From positions 1,054,001 through 1,118,000 of the forward strand of contig OZ250157.1 in assembly GCA_965237765.1 (NCBI GenBank): 64,000 nt of DNA, given 5' to 3'. The stretch is from WTGJ01 sp965237765. Lineage in GTDB: Bacteria; Chloroflexota; Anaerolineae; Aggregatilineales; Phototrophicaceae. The notes beneath the pieces were generated by a model. That model had not been told where the DNA came from. It saw nothing but the letters and a program-made list of their open reading frames with translations, and searched no databases. The position numbers were made by a program, and so were the translations under genes. Positions within the stretch are counted from its first letter, which is position 1; each line of letters opens with the position of its first letter. Below, piece by piece: positions 23,109-31,898 of this stretch.

Positions 23109-24419
23109 CAGAAATACCGTCTGCTCCTGTTCGTTTTGCTGCTCGGCGCGCTCGTCTTCGGCGCTCCGGCTTTCGCGCAAGACGAGATCGAGCTGGATTT
23201 TTACTACCCCGCCGCCGTCAGCGGCCCCTTGCAGGAGGCCTTCGAGCGCTACGCCGCCGGCTTCTCCGCTGATCACCCGAACGTCTCCATCAACGTCGTC
23301 TTCACCGGCTCTTACGGGCAAACGCGCGAGGCTGTGCGCACCGAAATTGAGGGCGGCGGCGCCGGCCCTGATGTGGCCGTCATGCTCTCCGTCGACCTCT
23401 ATTCCTTCATCGAGGATGGTACCATCATCTCCGCCCAGCAATTCATCGACCAGCTGGATGACCCGGCGGCCTTCGTCGATGATTTTTTCCCCGCTTTCAT
23501 GCTCAATAGCGTGGACGCTGACGGTAATGTGTGGACGCTGCCCTTCCAGCGCAGCACGCCCATCCTCTACTACAACAAAGAGCATTTCGCCGAAGTCGGG
23601 CTCGACCCCGAACAACCGCCGCGCAACGTCAATGAGCTGACCGAATTCGCCGTGATGCTGGCGACGGACGAGCGCGACGGCATCCAGATCCCCCTGGCCG
23701 GCGACTTCCCGAGCTGGCTCTACCAGAGCTTCGCCATCGCCCACGGTCAAAACGTGGTGAGCCAAGACCCGACGGAAGTCTTCCTGAATACGGAAGCGGC
23801 GCTGGCAGCGCTGGCAGCGATTCAAGAGCTGGGTGACCGCGGCGTGATGCCGGTGGGCGGCTCTGCCTGGGGCGACACACCTGCGGCCTTCATCGCCGGG
23901 GCGGCCTCGATGATCTACCACACCACCGGCAGCCTCACCTTCATCCGCAACAATGCCAATTTCGAATTCGGCACCGGCTTCCTCCCCTCGGGGCCGCCCG
24001 ATGAGAATGGCGAAGGCTATGGCGCGCCGACCGGCGGCGGGAACGTCTACATCTTCGACGACGGCAGCCATACTGAAGCCGAGCTGCAGGCCGCCTGGGA
24101 GTGGGCCGTGCACCTCGCTTCCGCCGAAACCCAGGCGGATTGGACGAGCACAACCGGCTATATCGCCTCCCGCCCGAGCGCCTGGGAAACAGAAACGCTG
24201 CAGAGCCTCGTCGCCGAATGGCCACAATACGCCACCGCGCCCGCGCAGCTGCAATACGCGGATAAGGAGATCGCCACCTATCGCTCCATCGATGTGCAGG
24301 TGATGGTGAACACGGTGCTGAGCGATATCATCTCCGGCAACGAAAGCGACCCCGAGCTGGCTTTGGAGATTTATCAGGAGCAGATCGACTCGCTGCTCGA
24401 ACCCTACCGCGGGGAGTAA
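23109..24419 (+). CDS. Sugar-type ABC transporter substrate-binding protein (start codon unclear)
   Basis: About 430 residues of an extracellular solute-binding protein family 1 member. It has an export signal (KYRLLLFVLLLGALVFGAPA, then FAQ), and binding-protein features FERYAAGFSADHPNVSINVV, WTLPFQRSTPILYYNKE and TGGGNVYIF. It captures a sugar or sugar-phosphate outside the membrane for the two permeases that follow. A GGAGGG site ends at 23103, so the start is expected near 23109, but that codon is CAG; the only upstream ATG (23086) is out of frame. Either a base change or indel removed the start, or a downstream TTG (23136) or CTG is used. Confidence 0.85.
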   Translation, partial: QKYRLLLFVLLLGALVFGAPAFAQDEIELDFYYPAAVSGPLQEAFERYAAGFSADHPNVSINVVFTGSYGQTREAVRTEIEGGGAGPDVAVMLSVDLYSFIEDGTIISAQQFIDQLDDPAAFVDDFFPAFMLNSVDADGNVWTLPFQRSTPILYYNKEHFAEVGLDPEQPPRNVNELTEFAVMLATDERDGIQIPLAGDFPSWLYQSFAIAHGQNVVSQDPTEVFLNTEAALAALAAIQELGDRGVMPVGGSAWGDTPAAFIAGAASMIYHTTGSLTFIRNNANFEFGTGFLPSGPPDENGEGYGAPTGGGNVYIFDDGSHTEAELQAAWEWAVHLASAETQADWTSTTGYIASRPSAWETETLQSLVAEWPQYATAPAQLQYADKEIATYRSIDVQVMVNTVLSDIISGNESDPELALEIYQEQIDSLLEPYRGE

Positions 24420-24442
24420 GCGGCTCCGCAGGCAAGCGACAA

Positions 24443-24490
24443 GCGATGGCGGCGGAGCATACATCACTAGGGTACGCCCGCCGCCATCGC
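24443..24490 (+). terminator. Long hairpin between binding protein and first permease
   Basis: A perfect 12-bp stem (GCGATGGCGGCG with CGCCGCCATCGC) and a 24-nt loop, 23 bp after the binding-protein stop. There is no T-run, so it more likely stabilises the upstream mRNA or partly attenuates transcription than terminates it. Confidence 0.5.
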
Positions 24491-24528
24491 AACCACGTGA
24501 ATGGGCGTAGGGAGGCCGTACTCAGCCG

Positions 24529-25461
24529 ATGGCGAGTTTCCCGCTAGCGGGCGGCCGCAAGACGGGCCGACCATTGATGCAGCGCGCGCTGCCTTACCTG
24601 CTCGTCGCGCCGACCCTGATCTTCATCACGATGTTCACGTTGCGACCAGCGGTGCAGGCGCTCTGGGATAGCGCGCACAGCCGCCCACGCGCCAACCAGC
24701 CTTCCGAATTCGTCGGCGTCCAGAATTACGAAGACCTCTTCAACGAGCGGCATTTCATCGGCCGCCAATACACGAAGATCCTGCGCAACACTTTCCTTTT
24801 CACGGCGGGGACGCTCGCGGTCAGCCTGCCGCTGGCGCTCTTGCTGGCGATACTGCTGAACCGGCGCATCATGGCGACGGGGCTCTGGCGCTTTTGCGTC
24901 TTTTATCCGGCGCTGCTGCCGATGATTGGGGCGGCGACGATCTGGGCCTTTTTGTTTTCGGATAGCATCGGCCTGATCAACGCCGTGCTGCGCAGTTTTA
25001 AGCTGGGCACAGTGCCCTGGTTGCTGAACCGTGATACGGTGCTGCCGGCCGTTGTCGTCGTCAACATCTGGAAGCAGACGGGCTATTTCATGATCTTCTA
25101 TTTGGCGGGGGTGCAGGGGATCCCGCGCGATATCTACGAGGCGGCGGAGCTAGACGGGGCGGGGATTTTCCGCCAGTTCTGGAATCTGACGCTGCCGCTG
25201 CTGCGGCGGACGACGCTCTTCCTACTGATCATCGGCGTTACTTTCGGCTTCCAGACCGTCGAGCAACTGGAAGTGATGGGCCGCGGCAACCCCGCCAACC
25301 GCAGCAATTTATTGCTCTATTACATCTTCCAGCTGCGGAATGAGAAGCTGAACGCGGGCCATGTGGCGGCGATGACGGTGATATTGGCGCTGATTTTGCT
25401 GGTGTTTACCAGCAGCAATTTCTTCTTCTTCGAGCGAGGGCGGCAAGATGAACGGTCGTAG
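24529..25461 (+). CDS. Sugar ABC transporter permease (MalF/UgpA type)
   Basis: A 310-residue inner-membrane permease with six predicted helices. The cytoplasmic EAA loop, which contacts the ATPase, is DIYEAAELDGAGIFRQFWNL. Other typical segments are FVGVQNYEDLF and WLLNRDTVLPAVVVVNIWK. ATG 24529 lacks a clear ribosome binding site; ATG 24577 (MQRALPYLLVAPTL) is a plausible alternative. It pairs with the second permease at 25594 and the binding protein upstream. No ATPase gene is present, so a shared MsmK-like ATPase is likely encoded elsewhere. Confidence 0.88.
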   Translation: MASFPLAGGRKTGRPLMQRALPYLLVAPTLIFITMFTLRPAVQALWDSAHSRPRANQPSEFVGVQNYEDLFNERHFIGRQYTKILRNTFLFTAGTLAVSLPLALLLAILLNRRIMATGLWRFCVFYPALLPMIGAATIWAFLFSDSIGLINAVLRSFKLGTVPWLLNRDTVLPAVVVVNIWKQTGYFMIFYLAGVQGIPRDIYEAAELDGAGIFRQFWNLTLPLLRRTTLFLLIIGVTFGFQTVEQLEVMGRGNPANRSNLLLYYIFQLRNEKLNAGHVAAMTVILALILLVFTSSNFFFFERGRQDERS

Positions 25462-25547
25462 CCTGGCGGCTACGCCCCTTGCAGTCGCTGGCGCGACTGC
25501 AAGGGGCGTGGGCTGGTGGGAACGGACTTCTCGATCGCTGGCGCGAT
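25457..25547. repeat. Cluster of three hairpins with TGGC loops
   Basis: Hairpin 1 (25457-25474): 7-bp stem. Hairpin 2 (25472-25509): perfect 17-bp stem, ACGCCCCTTGCAGTCGC with its complement. Hairpin 3 (25534-25547): 5-bp stem ATCGC/GCGAT. All have the loop TGGC. They fill the gap between the two permease genes; hairpin 1 begins within the last codons of the first permease. They resemble REP-type palindromic units. Confidence 0.8.
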
Positions 25548-25593
25548 TGCATGAGATGCGGCGGCCAGTGCGTGTGCTGGGGAGTGCAGGCGC

Positions 25594-26496
25594 ATGATGG
25601 GGCTCGGCCGGATGGGCCGGCGGCGGGCGGGCGATGGCTGGCGGATGGTCGGCACGGTCTTGACGGTGCTCTTCGCGCTGCTGTGGTTGGTGCCGTTGAT
25701 CTTCAGCATGCTGATGAGCGTGCGGCCGACGCGCTCTTCGATCATCAACGGGAATATCTTTGTCGCCTGTGACCTGGAGAAAGAGCCGCCGGGGCCGACG
25801 GTGGGGGTGGGGCCCTGCTGGTTCACGGGGGATAATTACGAAGGCGCCTGGGAAGTGGCGCCCTGGCCGACGCATTACGCCAATAGCATCCTGTTCGTGA
25901 GCGGCACGCTGCTCGTGCAGATCCCGACGACGACGATGGCCGGTTACGCCTTCGCGCGGATACGTTTTCGCGGTCGCGGGTTGCTGCTCGGCCTGGTGCT
26001 GTTGCAAATCATGATCCCGAGCGGCATCCTCATCATCCAGAATTTCTCCATGATTCGCCAATTGGGCGTCTTCGATACGCAGCTGGCGCTGATGCTGCCG
26101 TATTGGGGTTCGGCTTTCGGGGTGCTGTTGTTGCGGCAGACGTTCCCGGGGGTGCCGCTGGAGCTGGAAGAGGCGGCGCGCATGGACGGCGCGAACTGGT
26201 TGCAGCTGATGCGCCATGTCTACGTGCCGCTGAGCATCCCGGCGTATATCTCGTTCGCGCTGATTTCGATCAGCAGCCACTGGAACGAATTCCTGTGGCC
26301 TTTCATCATCACGCGGAGCGAGAGCGTGCGGCCGCTGACGGTGGGGCTGAATAAGCTTTTCCACACGACCGATCTGGGCGCGAATTACAACCAGATGATG
26401 GCGGGGACGCTGATCGTGATCGCGCCGCTGGTGGTGCTCTTCATGCTCTTCCAGCGGCGGTTTTTGGAGAGCTTCGCGCAGAGCGGGCTGAAGTAG
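25594..26496 (+). CDS. Sugar ABC transporter permease (MalG/UgpE type)
   Basis: A 300-residue inner-membrane permease partnering the one at 24529. The EAA motif is LEEAARMDGANWLQLMRHVY, and the C-terminus has the typical GLNKLFHTTDLGANYNQMMAGTLIV segment. The periplasmic loop between the first helices is longer than usual (NGNIFVACDLEKEPPGPTVG). It starts at ATG 25594 after a GGGGAG site. It ends 3 bp before the convergent end of the broken membrane-protein gene at 26499. Confidence 0.9.
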   Translation: MMGLGRMGRRRAGDGWRMVGTVLTVLFALLWLVPLIFSMLMSVRPTRSSIINGNIFVACDLEKEPPGPTVGVGPCWFTGDNYEGAWEVAPWPTHYANSILFVSGTLLVQIPTTTMAGYAFARIRFRGRGLLLGLVLLQIMIPSGILIIQNFSMIRQLGVFDTQLALMLPYWGSAFGVLLLRQTFPGVPLELEEAARMDGANWLQLMRHVYVPLSIPAYISFALISISSHWNEFLWPFIITRSESVRPLTVGLNKLFHTTDLGANYNQMMAGTLIVIAPLVVLFMLFQRRFLESFAQSGLK

Positions 26497-26498
26497 GC

Positions 26499-27390
26499 TT
26501 AATTCTTGGGGCGAAAAGCGCCTTCCAGGTCGTGGCGATTGAAGTGCGGCACATCCCCCTTTCGGTGGCGTAGAGGTAGAGGGCGGCCTGGTAGATGCCG
26601 CTCAGGGCGTTGGAGATCATGAGAAAGGCGCCGAGCACCAAGATATAGAGGAGGAAGGCCAGTAATACTCCCAGGGCTGGACCCAGTATTGATATGATCA
26701 GCCCGGCGGGGAGGGCGAGCAAGAGCGCCGCCAGCAAGAAGAGCAAGAAAGTAACCAGGCCGAAGCTGATGTTGCCGACGACCTGCCCCCCCAGGTGCGG
26801 CGGAGGAGGCCACCGCTGCGCCGGATCGCTTCGATAGGGCCGACCTTTTCTACTACCAAGACCGGCACGACCAGGTAGGTCATCAGTGACCAGGCGATGC
26901 TGAAGAGCGAGGAGAGGATGGCGGCGATGATGCGCACGACGACGTTGCTCTCGCGGTTGCGGGCGGCGCTACCGAGGAGGTGCAGCAGGGTACCCACTGT
27001 GGCGGCGATGAGGGCGTAACCGAGGATGGCGCCGTTGCGAGGCGATGCGGAAGCCATCGCGCAGGGTGGGGTCGCCGCCGCGCAGGCGGATCAGCGCAGC
27101 GCCGATCAAGGCCGAATTGGCGAAGATGATCACGGTGTAGCAGGCAAAATAGTAGAGGAAGAGGATGACGATTTCGCCAAAGCCCACCTTCGCGCCGGCG
27201 GCGGCCGTGGATTGCTCGGAGACCGTACTCAATAGGGGCGCGAAGGGGATGAAGAAAACGGCGGTGACAAGGAAGAGCGCCAGGCTGGAGAGGATGGGAA
27301 AGACGATCAGCTCGCGGTCATGGCGGAGCACCTGCCAACAGAGACCGATGAGTCGCCAGCTGTGGCCGATTTTGGTGAGCTGATTTGCTC
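26499..27390 (-). pseudogene. Frameshifted DUF6159-like integral membrane protein
   Basis: Successive frames together make one multi-helix membrane protein similar to DUF6159 proteins: SWRLIGLCWQVLRHDRELIV at the N-terminus, FANSALIGAALIRLRGGDPT, then NGAILGYALIAATVGTLLHL, YLVVPVLVVEKVGPIEAIRR and finally GIYQAALYLYATE. At least three single-base changes are needed: near 27040, in the C-run at 26783-26789, and in the CCCCC/TTT run near 26555. No proper start codon is seen after the GGAG site at about 27385. It is the third gene of a row of membrane proteins. It is either decayed or affected by assembly errors. Confidence 0.75.
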
Positions 27391-27398
27391 CTCGATAC

Positions 27399-28241
27399 TC
27401 AGGCTTTCGCTTTGGCCAGCAATTTATCATCAGCGTCGTCATAATCATAATCGTCGTCGTCATCATCAGCATCGGCCAGCGCCACGGCGTGCTGGTAGAG
27501 GAGGGCCTGGTAGGACCAGCAAATAGGTAGCGCTACCAGTCTTTCGTAATAGCGCGCCAGAACGCCATTGAAGCCGATGGCGATTTCTGGCCAAGTCACC
27601 CAGATAATGAATACATTATCCAAGACGACCGCTACGAACCACAACAGTGCCAAGGTGAATAGCAAGCCGGGCAGGCTGCGTAGGATGATACCGGCGCTGG
27701 TGCGGCTGTAGCGCCAGCTGCGTAGGAGCAGGTGGTGAAAGCGTCCTTTTTCGTTGACGAGGGTCGGCAAGGTAAGGAGGAAGGGTATCTTCACAAGTAA
27801 CAGCCATATCAGGGAGAAAAGTACGTATCCAAGGAGGAGCCACGATGCTCGGAACGGTCGGATGCGAATCCAGGAAATCGCAAAGACAAAAAATAGGAAT
27901 TCGATCAGCAGGGCGAAGACCAACAGAGCGCCGATTCGCAATCGCAGATCGGCCAGGATTTGGCTGAGATTTATTTCATGCTTGTTCAAGAAACGTAGGG
28001 AGATGGCCACCGAGAAAGCCGCCATGAGCGTATAGATTATGGCATCAATAAACTCAAACAATGGGTAACCGAGTATCGTATAGATACCCGCGTCGGGGTT
28101 CCTAGGATTCATTCCCAGCCCCAGGCTTTTGGCGAGGAATTCCGTTGTATATAGGGCAACGAAGAGGAATACGGGCAGGATGAGCAGTCTTTTCTCCTGC
28201 CAGGGGAGCAGCCAGCTGCGTAGGATGAGGTGGCGGGCCAC
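27399..28241 (-). CDS. Integral membrane protein with acidic tail, function unknown
   Basis: A 280-residue protein starting at GTG 28241. About six hydrophobic segments are visible (LILPVFLFVALYTTEFL, LLVFALLIEFLFFVFAI, LLLGYVLFSLIWLLLV, LLFTLALLWFVAVVLDNVFI). The pattern EKRLLILP after an N-terminal SWLLPWQ and the ending LPICWSYQALLYQHAVAL resemble the neighbouring membrane protein at 28245, so the two may be diverged relatives. The C-terminus is a run of Asp and Tyr (DADDDDDDYDYDDADDK). The start lies 3 bp after the upstream stop, suggesting cotranscription. No function is assigned. Confidence 0.7.
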   Translation of the reverse strand: MARHLILRSWLLPWQEKRLLILPVFLFVALYTTEFLAKSLGLGMNPRNPDAGIYTILGYPLFEFIDAIIYTLMAAFSVAISLRFLNKHEINLSQILADLRLRIGALLVFALLIEFLFFVFAISWIRIRPFRASWLLLGYVLFSLIWLLLVKIPFLLTLPTLVNEKGRFHHLLLRSWRYSRTSAGIILRSLPGLLFTLALLWFVAVVLDNVFIIWVTWPEIAIGFNGVLARYYERLVALPICWSYQALLYQHAVALADADDDDDDYDYDDADDKLLAKAKA

Positions 28242-28244
28242 CGC

Positions 28245-29144
28245 TCAGGGTTTGGGTTTGTGGAAGGCGTCCTCGTCGAGAACGTCATCGGGTGTGGAGG
28301 GAGAGTCGCCATCGAGCTGGGAGACGGCGTGCTGGTAGAGCTGGGCCTGGAAGGCGGCGACCATGACCTGGGTGGAGAGGCCGTAGACCAGGAAGGCGAC
28401 GACCACGGCGACGACCCAGAGCACGGTTAAGGCGCGGGCGATGGCGGCGAGGATGAGAAAGAGGATGCCCATGGTGATGGTGAGGCCGATGGCGTAAACG
28501 ATCAGCAAGAGGATGAGCAAGATGCCGCCACCGATGAGGTTCGGGGCGACGCTGCGGCCGAGCTCCCAGCTACGGGTGACGGCCGGGATGGGGCCGGTAT
28601 CTTCGGCAACGGCGATGGGTTGGAGGAAGAAAGTGGCCACGAAATAGGCGACCCAGAGGGCGAGAGAGAGCAGGGCGGCGAGTGAACCCGGCAAGATGGA
28701 TACTAGGATCGCGGTGATGGCGGTGTTGGCCGCGCCCAGCAGAGCGATGAGCAGGGTAAAGAGGATGACGCGGCCGATGCGGGACCAGGTTTCACTGATG
28801 ACGGCGCCGACGGCGTAGGGTTGCCGGGCGAAGGCACGGAAAACGGCGGTCAGTGTGGCGAATTGGAAGAAAAAGGCGATCAGACCCAGCACGAGGTTCA
28901 GGATCCATTGCGAACTCCCAAAGCCGGCGAAGGTGTCATCGATCGCACGGCTGATATCCGCTTCTGTGACGGTCTCTTGGTCATTGAGCTCACTGAAATT
29001 ATCGACGAAATCGGTACCCAGCCCTCCTACGATAGCAAAGCAGCCGATGATGAGGGCGAGGATGCCACCGACGAGGGGGATGAGCATGAGGCGCTTTTCC
29101 GCCCAGACGAGGCGCCAACTATTGGAGAGGATTTCGCTGCCCAT
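28245..29144 (-). CDS. DUF6159-like integral membrane protein
   Basis: A 299-residue protein with about six membrane helices and the DUF6159-type layout: N-terminal SWRLVWAEKRLMLIPLVGG, a soluble segment, a helical pair around ATLTAVFRAFA, then VAEDTGPIPAVTRSWELGRS (a conserved cytoplasmic helix), and the ending QLYQHAVSQLDGDSPS. The start ATG 29144 follows AAAGGAGCAA. It heads a row of three related membrane-protein genes, the last of which is broken. The family's role is unknown to me. Confidence 0.75.
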   Translation of the reverse strand: MGSEILSNSWRLVWAEKRLMLIPLVGGILALIIGCFAIVGGLGTDFVDNFSELNDQETVTEADISRAIDDTFAGFGSSQWILNLVLGLIAFFFQFATLTAVFRAFARQPYAVGAVISETWSRIGRVILFTLLIALLGAANTAITAILVSILPGSLAALLSLALWVAYFVATFFLQPIAVAEDTGPIPAVTRSWELGRSVAPNLIGGGILLILLLIVYAIGLTITMGILFLILAAIARALTVLWVVAVVVAFLVYGLSTQVMVAAFQAQLYQHAVSQLDGDSPSTPDDVLDEDAFHKPKP

Positions 29145-29165
29145 GGGAGTTGCTCCTTTGAGGGA

Positions 29166-29609
29166 TTAAGCGTTCCGTTCGCGTTTCATGAGTCGGAATT
29201 GGGGCGGGTTGCAATAGAGGTGGTAGCTGCCGAGCACGAGCAGGAGGTAGGTGCCGTGCTCCCAGAGCTGGGTCTGGTCGCCGATGAGGACATCGCCGAA
29301 GCTGAGGGCGATGAAGATGAAGGCGGCGGTCTTAAAATTGCAGCGTTGCTGGGAAGCTTCGTAGCGCGCGCTGACGAGGGAGGCGATGAAGGAGAGGCCG
29401 AGGATGATTTCGAGCGCGGCGAGGAGGTAGAGGGCAAAGCGCGCCAGGCCTTCGGGCAGGTTGAAGAGGGCGAAATGGGCGATCATATCCGCCGCGTGGT
29501 CGTAGCCGAAGAAATCCGGAGTGTTGAAGACGGCATCCAGTCCATTCAGCAGCCAGAAGCCGCCCCAATAGAAGCCGATGATGGCAGGGAAGGGGATGCG
29601 CTCGCGCAT
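29166..29609 (-). CDS. Small four-helix membrane protein, function unknown
   Basis: A 147-residue protein from ATG 29609, chosen because AAAAGGGCGG lies just upstream; the frame opens at ATG 29660. Four hydrophobic helices are visible (IIGFYWGGFWLLNGLDAVF, ALYLLAALEIILGLSFIASL, AAFIFIALSFGDVLIG, LLLVLGSYHLYC). The size and helix layout resemble DoxX-like or related small membrane proteins, but motifs are weak. It ends 21 bp before the DUF6159-like gene and may be cotranscribed with it. Confidence 0.65.
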   Translation of the reverse strand: MRERIPFPAIIGFYWGGFWLLNGLDAVFNTPDFFGYDHAADMIAHFALFNLPEGLARFALYLLAALEIILGLSFIASLVSARYEASQQRCNFKTAAFIFIALSFGDVLIGDQTQLWEHGTYLLLVLGSYHLYCNPPQFRLMKRERNA

Positions 29610-29736
29610 GTCACCGCCCTTTTCATGCTCGCTTTGCCTCGCCAGAGTGTAGCGCATCATGGGCGCGCCGCTGCCGCAAACCTGCTATGATGCCAACCTA
29701 CGATTGGTGGCCGCGAGCTAGGGCAGGAGCATTGGT

Positions 29737-30573
29737 GTGAATGTGACCGTCGCCTTTCAGGGCATCCCGGGCGCGTATTCTGAGCAGGCGGTGCGTGAGC
29801 ATTTTGGCGATGCTGTCGAGGCCTTGGCTTGCGCGGAATTGGCGGATCTTTTCCAGGCCGTGCGCGCGGGGCAAGCGCAACACGCGATGCTGGCGGTGGA
29901 GAACGCGCAGGCGGGGGCGGTGCTGGGCGCCTACGAGCAATTGCTGGAAAACGACCTGCGCATCCAGAGCGAATTCATCCTGCACGTGCACCATGCCCTG
30001 CTGGCGCGGCCGGGGATAAGGCTGGGCGATTTGCGGCGCGTCCGTTCGCACCCCCAGGCGCTGGCGCAATGCGAGCAATTCTTGCGCCGTCATGGCCTGA
30101 AAGCGGTGCCCCATTTCGATACGGCCGGCAGTGCGCGCGACCTTGCCACCGAGGACTGGGAAGCGACGGGCGTTATCGCCAGCGAGCTCGCGGCCGAGCT
30201 GTACCAGCTCGAAGTGCTGGAGCCGAATATCGAAGACGCGCCCTTCAATTACACGCGTTTCTTCGTCATCGGTGTCGATGACCCGCCGCGGGGGGAATAC
30301 AACAAGACGAGCATCGTCTTCGCCACGCGGCATGAGCCGGCTGCTCTTTATGTGTGCCTCGGTGAACTGGCCACGCGCGGCATCAACCTCACCAAAGTAG
30401 AGAGCCGCCCGCGCCGCAACCGTCCCTGGGAGCCGATCTTTTTCGTCGATTTCGAAGGCCATTGGCGCGACGCCGCTTGCCAGGAAGCGCTGACGGCGCT
30501 CCTGCAACGCGCGTCCTTCGTCAAGATGCTCGGCTCCTACCCGGCGGTGGAAGGCGAGCTCGTCGGGCTTTAA
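29737..30573 (+). CDS. pheA: Prephenate dehydratase
   Basis: A 278-residue enzyme starting at GTG 29737. The catalytic domain has VAFQGIPGAYSEQAV, MLAVENAQAGAV, HFDTAGSARDLA and the key TRF triplet in FNYTRFFVIG. A C-terminal ACT domain (YVCLGELATRGINLTKVESR) would bind phenylalanine for feedback control. It converts prephenate to phenylpyruvate in phenylalanine synthesis. It starts the aromatic amino acid block and is followed by a decayed copy of itself. A TATGAT box lies at 29686-29691. Confidence 0.92.
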   Translation: MNVTVAFQGIPGAYSEQAVREHFGDAVEALACAELADLFQAVRAGQAQHAMLAVENAQAGAVLGAYEQLLENDLRIQSEFILHVHHALLARPGIRLGDLRRVRSHPQALAQCEQFLRRHGLKAVPHFDTAGSARDLATEDWEATGVIASELAAELYQLEVLEPNIEDAPFNYTRFFVIGVDDPPRGEYNKTSIVFATRHEPAALYVCLGELATRGINLTKVESRPRRNRPWEPIFFVDFEGHWRDAACQEALTALLQRASFVKMLGSYPAVEGELVGL

Positions 30574-30596
30574 GGTCGCGGCAGCCATCTCTGTCA

Positions 30597-30624
30597 TTAC
30601 CAGCGGCCGCAAAATTGCTATAAT
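30597..30624 (+). promoter_or_regulatory. Promoter of the second pheA copy
   Basis: TTACCA (30597-30602), a 16-bp spacer and TATAAT (30619-30624) preceded by TGC, an extended -10. The pseudogene start ATG 30656 lies 32 bp downstream. Confidence 0.6.
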
Positions 30625-30655
30625 GGTCGCCTTTTAGGGAAGCAGGTGCACTCTT

Positions 30656-31491
30656 ATGGATTTGACCGTCGCTTTTCAGGGGTACCGGGCTCGTATTCCG
30701 AGCAGGCGGCGCGCCAGCATTTCGGCGACGAGGTCACGCTGCTGGCGCGGCCGAGGTTTGCGGATCTGTTCGACGTTTTGGAAGAGTCACTGGCACAACA
30801 CGCCATACTGCCAGTGGAGAATACGTATGCGGGCGGGGTGCTGAGCGCCTACGATTTATTGCTGGAAAACAACCTGCACATCCAGGGCGAGGTCATCCTG
30901 CGCGTGCATCATGCCTTGCTGGCGCGGCCGGAGGTGAAGCTGGAGGATTTGCGCTATGTGCGCTCTCACCCTCAGGCGCTCGAGCAATGCGAGCAATTCC
31001 TGCTGCGGTATGGGCTGGAAGGTGTGCCCCATTTCAACACGGCCGGCAGCGCGCGCGATCTGGCCAGCGAAGCCTAGCCAGCGACGGGTGTCATCGCCAG
31101 CGCTTATTCCGCCGAGTTGTACGATCTCGAAGTGTTGGCGCCGAATGTCGAATACGCACCCTACAATTACACGCGCTTTTTCGTCGTCGGCACCACCCAC
31201 GCGCCGCGCAGCCGGTATAACAAGACGAGCATCGTCTTCGCCACCCGCCACGAGACCTGCGCCCAGTATGACTGCCTCGGCGAACTAGCCACGCGCGGCA
31301 TCAACTTCACCAAAGTGGAGAGCCGCCCACGTCGCAACCGCCCCTGGGAGCCCATCTTCTTCGTCGACTTCGAAGGGCACTGGAGCGACGAAAATTGCCA
31401 GCGGGCGTTGGTAGGCCTCCTGCAACGGAGCGCTTTCGTTCAGCTGCTCGGCTCCCACCCGGGCGCGCGGGGCGAGCTCGTCGGCATTTGA
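30656..31491 (+). pseudogene. Decayed second copy of prephenate dehydratase
   Basis: About 80% similar by eye to the neighbouring pheA over its full length, including the TRF triplet and ACT domain. Two lesions are visible. The start MDLTVAFQG is out of frame with VPGSYSEQAARQHFGDE because one G is missing from the run at 30678-30681. The Trp codon of DWEATGVIAS has become TAG at 31075-31077. A promoter is still recognisable. This tandem duplicate is probably inactive, unless both changes are sequence errors. Confidence 0.88.
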
Positions 31492-31898
31492 GCAAGTTTG
31501 CAAAACTTGCCGCTTGCCGCTGAGGTGGCAACACGATACTCTTAAGTTAACGACTGCGAACCGGGAAGTACGCGCCGGTCGCGTCAGCCAGAGAGGCGCC
31601 CGTATGACTGCGAGGGCGCTCTGGCGCGGGCGCGGAATGGGCCGGGGAGTCGCCACGGGGAAAGCGGATTGCGCGAAAATCCGCCAGTATCCGTGGCCGG
31701 ATTGGCGTTTCAGGAACGCCTCGCCCCGTTACGGCGAAAGGCTTCCGTCAGAGGGTTGTAGCCTTCTGACATGATCCGGGCGCCTCGGAGTGGGCATAGG
31801 GCGGCACGCCGTCCTCCGCCAATCAGGGTGGCACCGCGGGAAAATCCCTTCTCGTCCCTGTCCAATGGATGGGGATGTTTTGTGAATCAGGGGGAAGT
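31492..31898 (+). promoter_or_regulatory. T-box leader (tRNA-Trp sensing) of trpEG
   Basis: The 400-bp region before trpE carries a T-box riboswitch. Recognisable parts are the Stem I region with AGTA (31567-31570) and AGAGAG (31590-31595), a specifier-loop context GGAATGG with TGG at 31638-31640, and the T-box sequence AGGGTGGCACCGCG at 31825-31838. GGGAAAATCCC and further T/C-rich sequence follow at once, consistent with a terminator/antiterminator switch. Uncharged tRNA-Trp would bind the TGG specifier and the T-box bulge to allow trpEG expression. Boundaries are approximate, and stems were not folded computationally. Confidence 0.9.

Noticed and set aside
22665..24467. Minus-strand frame of 600 codons across the sugar-binding protein gene
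   Set aside because: Antisense to a recognisable binding protein and overlapping parA in another frame; no family features.
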